Below are positions 57,401-64,000 of a stretch of 64,000 nt of DNA, one piece after another. The translations under genes and the position numbers were made by a program. Location: positions 322,501-386,500 of the forward strand of contig CAJNDS010001713.1 in the NCBI GenBank assembly GCA_905221605.1, read 5' to 3'. The stretch comes from Symbiodinium natans. Its lineage: Eukaryota; Sar; Dinophyceae; Suessiales; Symbiodiniaceae. Under the pieces are notes generated by a model. That model was not told where the DNA came from, searched no databases, and was given only the letters and a program-made list of their open reading frames with translations. The stretch's first letter is position 1; each line of letters begins with the position of its first letter.

Positions 57401-60400
57401 GGGAGGGCCAGAAGTGTTGCCGCCCCAAATGGCCTTCTACCAGGTGACACTATTTTTCGTGTTTTCTGCCCCAGCATTCGTATTGAAAGGGGCAATACAC
57501 AAATACTAAATTTAATGGATCAGTTCGGAAGTGTAACATTCTGCCTGACTTCTTCATCCATGCCCAAGAGCCCCATTACAACTCTTGGCATTCGCGCGGC
57601 TCGCCCAATGAATTTGCGAAACGCCATTGAATGGGGTCTTTCTATTTTCTTCCTCGCAGCTCATTCCCGGTTAGTATTGGCGCTTTTTGGTGTATCCGTG
57701 AGCAAGTCTTAGAAGTGAGCATGAATCCTGTGACCTTGAGTATCGCGGCAACACCCTCACGAAACAGCTGTGTAAGTTGGGGTTTCTCTTCGTGGGATCT
57801 TGGCAAAACAGTCATGCGCTTGCAAGCGCGGGGAAAAATTGTAGCTGGTGTGGGTCTTCACAAGCAGGGAAGCAATCCTGAAGGACCGAATATTTATTGT
57901 GAACTTTCTTGCTCTTAAAAATCACATGTGTCTTTTCATTTGCTGGTCTCTCAAATGTAATTACTGGTCCATTTCCAACGTGCAAGCAAAACCCGAAGCA
58001 AATAGAAAAAAGACAGATGACAAACCAAGCCAATAAAAGAATAGCCACGGTCGCGTAAGATGCTTTTCTATGTTCGAGCCTTTTGCTTTGACTATTCGAC
58101 GAATGATTTTGGAACAGGCTCATGCGCGGGAAAAAAGGATTCAAGCGCAAACAGAAAGAAAGGAGGGCGTTTGCACGGCTCACTTTGTTAATGAAAGTAT
58201 CTTTCTCGCCAGCCTTTCATCACAACAGCATTAGATTCATGCTATTTTCTGGTTTCCTACATGTTGTTTCTTTTGCGCTCTTTACCTTTGATTTTCTACA
58301 AGCTTAAGTCTTTAATCACAGCTAGAACGTGCGAACGAAGTGAACGGCAAGAAGCCCGCGCGATGCCACTAACTCTCCGGGATCTCGTAAACACGCTTCT
58401 TCTCGCAATGAGCGAAGAGCGCAGGAAAGGAGTGAATCGATGCTCTTTCCTGCTTCTTTGTTCCAGGAAGTGAACAAGAGTCCACCATTTTTATGACCTC
58501 AAGAGCATGCCAAAGTCAGGGGCAAAAAGGGTCATAATCCGCCGAGGCCTTGGGCCACAGCTGCATGGGGAGCACGAGGTCCCCCCACCTCTCGTCCCCT
58601 CCCCGCGACACTTGCGAACTCGTTCACCCTACCTCTGGTTTCCAGTTATCTATGAACGAAGATTCATAAACAAGACACAATGTATGAGTAGCAATGATGA
58701 TGAGTGCATTCTGGAGCAAGTTATTAAATCAAAATTGCGATTTTAGTAAAATGAACAGTTGTTCGACATTTGAATTAGCACTTTACTTTTATCTAATAAT
58801 GATACCATTTGTATTGGTTTCATTCATGTTATTTTCCTCTTCTTCTTCCTCAATTGATGTTGTGACTGTGGTATCTGTAACACATGCATTTCTTTCTCAT
58901 CAAGAAACAAGAAGAAAAAAGAAGAAACTGTACAAACCTGTCCTTCATTTGCGTTTCTCAAAAGGTTCAAAATCATTACTTGCAATCATTTGAAATAACA
59001 AAAGCTGTGCCGCGTCGACCATAAAAATTTGACACAAACGAACAATAACTGCTATAATTTTGCAATAGTTTTTGTCAGTTTGAACCCATTCCAATCAAGA
59101 AGTGCTTGGCTATGGCGAATTGTCAGTATCATCTTTGCCAATTCCTAGATCTTGTTCATTGTCACTATCCTAACCATGACCTATTCCGTTTCGTTTCACC
59201 AACCATCACAAATGATGTTTCACCAACCGTCGCCAATCCCGTTTCACCAACCGTCGCCAATGCCGTTTCACCAACCATCACCAATGATGTTTCACCAGCC
59301 CCCTTCGGCCGAAGTAAAATTGATGCATTTGCTGCGTTCCTCTCGCCTTTTTGCGACTTTATGATTAAAGCGTTGCGCTCGTGAGGCTTTATTGAATGAG
59401 TGTGCGAAAGGCATTGCATCGCAAGCAACTGTGACAAACACAAAGTCACCCAAAAGCCTTACTAGTATCAATTAAGTGGGCTATTGGGCGTCCTCTTCTC
59501 TGCTCTTACTCTTCTCCCGTATCAACTTACCATTAAATTTTGATTTCTCATAACATTCTGATCTTTGTTGCTGGGTTTCTTCTCTGCGCCCACAGAATTT
59601 TACTACTGTTTGGAGGAATCCAAGCCTTGGCAGCCGCTTCTGCGTTTTCGACAGCCTGCCAAGCCGCGAAGTGATCAAGTCTTAGCCCAGCATCGTCCAG
59701 CAACTGCGGCTACTCCTGCTCCCACCCTAGGCCAAAGCCCCAGGACCCCGTATCATGAATGAAGTCCGAACCCAAAACCATTCCAAACCCATCATGCCGG
59801 CCTCTGAGAGGTTGCTGTGGTTGCTGAAGACAGCCTCGCTTGGCCAGTGAGATCTAGGCTCCGGGTCTCCGTCTCTCATGCGTTCGCTGGGCGCCATGCA
59901 CTCCGGGACTCCAGAACCCCAGGACTTCACAACCGACGCGGGGTGCCAAATGCATCCAAAAAAACGCAAGCAATGTTTTGACTGAAAAATACTCATATTC
60001 TCACGAAGCATGCATCCCCCGCAGCAGAGCTGCACGTTTGTGACCACGCATGACCCTGCATGTTGCGCATGACCCCGCATGTTACCTTGACCCTGGTGGG
60101 GCGTACATCGCACTTCATCGCACGTGAGAAGCTGCTGATGCAAGTCTCTTCCCCGGGTTCAGGACGCGCCGCAGCTTGCAAGAAGTAACCACAACCCCTG
60201 ACCCGACCCCTTCAACAGAAGCACCAACCTCTTCGAAAGAAGCACCCCCTACGATGCTACGGTCCTTGGCAGCCGCTGTTGCATCCTCGACGGCCTAGCT
60301 GCAAAGCACTTGAACCACGAAGGACGTGTGACAGGAAAGTTCCAGAAGGTACTGCCGGTTGGCGGAGGTTATGTTCGGATAGCCCTAGAGACAAAGGCTA

Positions 60401-63400
60401 CGTGTCAAGGAGCTAGATGCCAGGGTTGTATTTTGCTTGATTTGCTTGGTAGCTTTAGCAGCTGTAGCCGTCCAGCAACTGCCTGCACAGCAATCAATCC
60501 CCCACCCCATCGCCCAAACCCTGGCACGAACACCAAGAAAATCCCAAACCAATCATGCCGGCCTCTGAGACGTTGCTGTGGTTAAAGACAGCCTCACTTG
60601 GCCGGTGAGATCCAGGCTCAGATCCAGCTCCGGGTCTCCGTCCATGCAATCCAGGACCCGCTGCAGCTTGCAGGAAGCAGAAACGCAAGATGCACAGCTG
60701 CTGCGGGCCTCGGCCGCCTTCTGCAAGTCTTTGCCCACCTGCCGCCCCGCACCCCCTCCCACGAAACTCGGCTGACACCATCGAACCCACCACAGACCTC
60801 AACCCTCAGCCCAAAACAGACAAGCCGTGCTCGATCCACACAAGCGGCCTCGGTAGTGTTCGGCTGGCTCGCTGGCACTGCGCTTGGAGGAGCCTGGGGT
60901 TCCCAGTCCCGGCAGATCCGGGTCCAGATGGGGTTTCATCGTATAGGAGCATGCACCACATTTGAAGCGTATAATTACTTTGCCGGGAGCGTAATGCGCC
61001 CAGGCTTGCTACCTCCGGCATCCAACGCCCTCCCGACCCCTAAAACCGGACGCACGCAACGTAAGCCCTGCAATCGGCTGCGGGAGATCTGATTTTGTCA
61101 TAGCGGCAACCCCAAAACCACACTTTTTGCCCAAAGATGCCAACTTAAAGGTGTGGGGGGGTTCCATGACCGCACGTGCCTGGCCGGAGTTTCCGCTCCA
61201 AATGGCCTTCTACCAGCTCAGGTCTTTAGGGATCTCAAGGTTTCACTGTCTCCGGCTGCTCTGAATTACGTCCACCAGTCCAAGCCCACAACTCGCAACC
61301 ACGACCCCTGACCCCACCCCTTTGACAGAAGCACCAACCCCTTCGAAAGAAGCAACCCCACTGCGATGCTACGGTCCTTGGCAGCCGCTGTTGCATCCTC
61401 GACGGCCTAGCTGCAAAGCACTTGAACCATGAAGGAAGTGTGACAGAGGTTGGCGGAGGCTGTGTCCTGATAACTCCTGCAGAGACAAAGGTTACGTGTC
61501 AAGGAGCTAGGTGCAAAGGTTGTCTTTTTGCTTGATTCGCTTGGTAGCGAAGGACTTCTGAGATGTGTTTAACTTCACTCTCCCTTGGGTTGGTGTGTGA
61601 CGCCCAACCATGCTTTAGCAGCTGTAGCCGTCCCCACAAGCATCAGACCCGCCACCCCCATCGCCCGAACCCTGCGCCCTGGCCCAACCCAAAACAATCC
61701 CAAACCAATCATGCCGGCCTCTGAGAGGTTGCTGTGGTTGCTGAAGACAGCCTCGCTTGGCCAGTGAGATCTAGGCTCCGGGTCTCCGTCTCTCATGCGT
61801 TCGCTGGGCACCATGCACTCCAGAACTCCAGAACCCCAAGACTTCACAACCGACGCGGGGTGCCAAAAGCATCCAAAAAACGCAAGCAATGTCTTTGACT
61901 GAACAACACTCAATTTCTGAAGAAGCATGCATCTCAAGCTGCACGTATGTGACCACGCACAACCCTGCGGGTTGCGCATGAACCCGCATGTTACCTTGAC
62001 CCTGGTGGGACATACATCGCACTTCATCGCAGTGAGAAGCTGCTGATGCTAGTCTCTTCCCCGGGTCTCAGGACCCGCTGCAGCTTGCAGGAAGCAGAAA
62101 CGCAAGACGCACCCACACTAGTCGCTTCAGCACCCCAGCACCCCAAAGCCTCGGAAAAACGCTAGTTGCGCCCTGCCCCCGCCCCAGAACCCATGAATCC
62201 TCAGCTGCTGCGGGCCTCGGCCGCCTTCTGCAAGTCTTTGCCCGCCTGCCGCCCCGCACGCCCTCCCGCGAAACTCGGCTGACACCATCGAACCCACCAC
62301 AGACTGACCTCAACCCTCAGCCCAAAACAGACAAGCCGTGCTCGATCCACACAAGGGGCCTCGGTAGTGTTCGGCTGGCTCGCTGGCACTGCGCTAGGAG
62401 GAGCCTGGAATTCCCAGTCCCGGCAGATCCGGGTCCAGATGGGGTTTCAGGGTAGAGGAGCATGCACCACATTTGAAGCGTATAATTACTTTGCCGGGAG
62501 CGCAATGCGCCCAGGCTTGCTACCTCCGGCATCCAACGCCCTCCCGACCCCTAAAACCGGACGCACGCAACGTAAGCCCTGCAATCGGCTGCGGGAGATC
62601 TGATTTTGTCATAGCGGCAACCCCAAAACCACACTTTTTGCCCAAAGATGCCAACTTAAAGGTGTGGGGGGGTTCCATGACCGCACGTGCCTGGCCGGAG
62701 TTTCCGCTCCAAATGGCCTTCTACCAGCTCAGGTCTTTAGGGATCTCAAGGTTTCACTGTCTCCGGCTGCTCTGAATTACGTCCACCAGTCCAAGCCCAC
62801 AACTCGCAACCACGACCCCTGACCCCACCCCTTTGACAGAAGCACCAACCCCTTCGAAAGAAGCAACCCCACTGCGATGCTACGGTCCTTGGCAGCCGCT
62901 GTTGCATCCTCGACGGCCTAGCTGCAAAGCACTTGAACCATGAAGGAAGTGTGACAGAGGTTGGCGGAGGCTGTGTCCTGATAACTCCTGCAGAGACAAA
63001 GGTTACGTGTCAACGAGCTAGGTGCAAAGGTTGTCTTTTTGCTTGATTCGCTTGGTAGCGAAGGACTTCTGAGATGTGTTTAACTTCACTCTCCCTTGGG
63101 TTGGTGTGTGACGCCCAACCATGCTTTAGCAGCTGTAGCCGTCCAGCAACTGCCTGCACAGAGCACCCCAGCACTCCCCACAAGCATCAGACCCGCCACC
63201 CCCATCGCCCGAACCCTGCGCCCTGGCCCAACCCACAAAAACCCCAAACCAATCATGCCGGCCTCTGAGAGGTTGCTGTGGTTGCTGAAGACAGCCTCGC
63301 TTGGCCAGTGAGATCTAGGCTCCGGGTCTCCGTCTCTCATGCGTTCGCTGGGCACCATGCACTCCAGAACTCCAGAACCCCAAGACTTCACAACCGACGC

Positions 63401-64000
63401 GGGGTGCCAAAAGCATCCAAAAAACGCAAGCAATGTTTTTGGCTGAACAACACTCAATTTCTGAAGAGTCATGCATCTCAAGCTGCACGTATGTGACCAC
63501 GCATGACCCTGCGTGTTGCGCATGAACCCGCATGTTACCTTGACCCTGGTGAGACATACATCGCACTTCATCGCAGTGAGAAGCTGCTGATGCTAGTCTC
63601 TTCCCCGGGTCTCAGGACCCGCTGCAGCTTGCAGGAAGCAGAAACGCAAGACGCACCCAAACTAGTCGCTTCAGCACCCCAGCACCCCAAAGCCACGGAA
63701 AACGCTAGTCGCGCCTTGCCCCCGCCATCCCCCGCCCCAGAACCCATGAATCCTCAGCTGCTGCGGGCCTCGGCCGCCTTCTGCAAGTCTTTGCCCGCCT
63801 GCCGCCCCGCACGCCCTCCCGCGAAACTCGGCTGACACCATCGAACCCACCACAGACTGACCTCAACCCTCAGCCCAAAACAGACAAGCCGTGCTCGATC
63901 CACACAAGGGGCCTCGGTAGTGTTCGGCTGGCTCGCTGGCACTGCGCTTGGAGGAGCCTGGAATTCCCAGTCCCGGCAGATCCGGGTCCAGATGGGGTTT
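48459..64000 (-). CDS. Modular exon series in duplicated DNA (5' part of the large gene)
   Basis: About 38 short candidate exons of seven recurring types on the minus strand. AVENAEAAAKD type: 48493-48459, 54499-54470, 59655-59626. AVEDATAAAKD type: 49163-49130, and starts near 55154, 60294, 61406, 62917. AVFSNHSNLSE / AVFNHSNVSE type (eight copies, example 61751-61719). VGKDLQKAAE type (seven, example 50883-50854). AVPASIPNTTE / QPNTSE type (seven, near 49.8, 51.0, 55.9, 57.2, 60.9, 62.4, 63.9 kb). KAIWGGNTSGPPLTVE type (51257-51210, 57436-57389; shortened KAIWSGNSGQ at 61209-61180 and 62720-62691). GHAMNLPNEVLGNMLVG type (four, near 49.9, 51.2, 56.1, 57.4 kb). AG acceptors; donors often GC or GA. 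Nearly every type carries an N-X-S/T sequon or is Ala/Lys/Glu helical. The series continues past the window edge. Whether all belong to one transcript is inferred from strand, style and contiguity. Confidence 0.45.
50419..50650. repeat. 69-73-bp minisatellite (copy A)
   Basis: Three to four units beginning CAGAGGGTTGTCG and containing GGACGAAAATGCGAACGCC and CGCGCCAGCATCGCGACAC. Unit starts are at 50,419, 50,492, 50,561 and 50,633. The Arg-rich frames through it on both strands are repeat artefacts. Confidence 0.9.
53931..54233 (+). CDS. Small ORF with 8-residue repeats, conserved in both copies (uncertain)
   Basis: A 100-codon plus-strand frame: MANCQYHLCQFLDLVHCHYP, then repeats of VSPTITND / VSPTVANP / VSPTVANA encoded by a 24-bp tandem (54018-54150), then APFGRSKIDAFAAFLSPFCD and a stop. 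The copy at 59106-59384 has exactly one 24-bp unit fewer and stays open. That fits either weak selection for the frame or simply the repeat unit being a multiple of three. No homology is recognised. Confidence 0.25.
   Translation: MAMANCQYHLCQFLDLVHCHYPNHDLFRFVSPTITNDVSPTVANPVSPTVANAVSPTITNAVSPTITNDVSPAPFGRSKIDAFAAFLSPFCDFMIKALRS
54018..54150. repeat. 24-bp tandem repeat (copy A)
   Basis: Five and a half units of GTTTCACCAACCRTCRCCAA plus four variable bases. The equivalent array at 59193-59301 has four and a half units. Confidence 0.95.
56563..56780. repeat. 69-73-bp minisatellite (copy B)
   Basis: Same unit as 50419-50650, with starts at 56,563, 56,636 and 56,705 and a truncated last copy. 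Confidence 0.9.
57440..59625. other. AT-rich island (copy B)
   Basis: Counterpart of 52,145-54,460, with small indels. It includes the shortened 24-bp array and the 92-codon version of the small ORF (59106-59384). Confidence 0.55.
59193..59301. repeat. 24-bp tandem repeat (copy B)
   Basis: One unit shorter than in copy A; otherwise the same order of unit variants. Confidence 0.95.
59626..60960. repeat. Segmental duplication, partial third copy
   Basis: Repeats the first 1.3 kb of copies A and B (AVENAEAAAK, AVFSNHSNLSE, AVEDATAAAKD, VGKDLQKAAE and AVPASQPNTTE exon types in the same order), with a deletion in the middle. It then passes into the 1.5-kb tandem units. Confidence 0.8.
60960..64000. 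repeat. 1.51-kb tandem duplication, two units, second runs off the window
   Basis: CAGGCTTGCTACCTCCGGCA occurs at 61,001 and 62,512, and the AVEDATAAAKD exon at 61,406 and 62,917: a constant 1,511-bp offset with very few differences. Small indels near 63,160 and 63,720 raise the offset to about 1,552 at the right end. The near-identity indicates a recent event. Confidence 0.9.

Larger units (their letters stand above)
54470..59625. repeat. Segmental duplication, copy B (~5.2 kb)
   Basis: See copy A. Copy B lacks about 880 bp of A at 57,441, where the sequence passes from the KAIW-type exon acceptor region directly into TGACACTATTT, a word also present at A 52,143. Confidence 0.9.

Overview
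This window reads as nuclear DNA of a dinoflagellate, probably one with a large genome. The evidence is many short exons (30-170 nt) separated by introns of several hundred bases; introns that end in AG but start with GT, GC or sometimes GA; long G:C homopolymer runs inside introns; scattered interstitial TTTAGGG/CCCTAAA telomere-type repeats; high G/C at third codon positions; and almost all convincing exons on one strand (minus). There is no prokaryotic operon structure, and I saw no tRNA or rRNA. The genus cannot be told from the sequence. Most exons below were found by hand: an AG acceptor, an open frame with high GC3, a GT/GC/GA donor, and a codon phase that agrees with the next exon.

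Layout, given left to right; transcription runs right to left on the minus strand. (1) 1.7-17.4 kb: in-phase exon chains. One encodes TPR helices (12.2-17.4 kb), one is a nine-exon chain of unknown function (8.0-11.3 kb), and there are Pro/Ala-rich exons (6.8-7.6 kb) and two exons resembling the C-terminal domain of fatty acyl-CoA reductases (1.7-3.3 kb). How many genes this represents is unresolved. (2) 17.4-25 kb: mostly intronic or intergenic, with isolated exons, a decayed long-ORF region at 21.0-22.2 kb and a membrane-helix exon at 19.5 kb. (3) 25.5-32.2 kb: helical and membrane-type exons. (4) 33.0-34.5 kb: an intronless gene for a ubiquitin-like domain fused to ten RCC1-like repeats, the only long uninterrupted gene. 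(5) 35.4-35.8 kb: a broken polyubiquitin pseudogene on the plus strand. (6) 37.2-38.7 kb: a complete seven-exon gene of the LOG / lysine-decarboxylase-like Rossmann family; four of its six introns use GC donors.

(7) 38.9-64 kb is the most unusual part. It appears to hold one very large minus-strand gene, or a tandem family, built from dozens of 10-25-codon exons rich in Ala, Ser and Thr and dense in N-X-S/T glycosylation sequons. It ends at a stop at 38,897. Within it are a Thr-rich stretch next to a 0.67-kb triplet microsatellite (44.2-44.8 kb), a seven-copy array of a ~400-bp two-exon cassette (44.9-48.1 kb), a ~6-kb segmental duplication (48.4-54.4 versus 54.4-59.6 kb, partly again to 60.9 kb) and a 1.51-kb tandem duplication running off the window (60.9-64 kb). 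I infer a secreted or surface, heavily glycosylated modular protein that grows by exon and segment duplication. No function is recognised.
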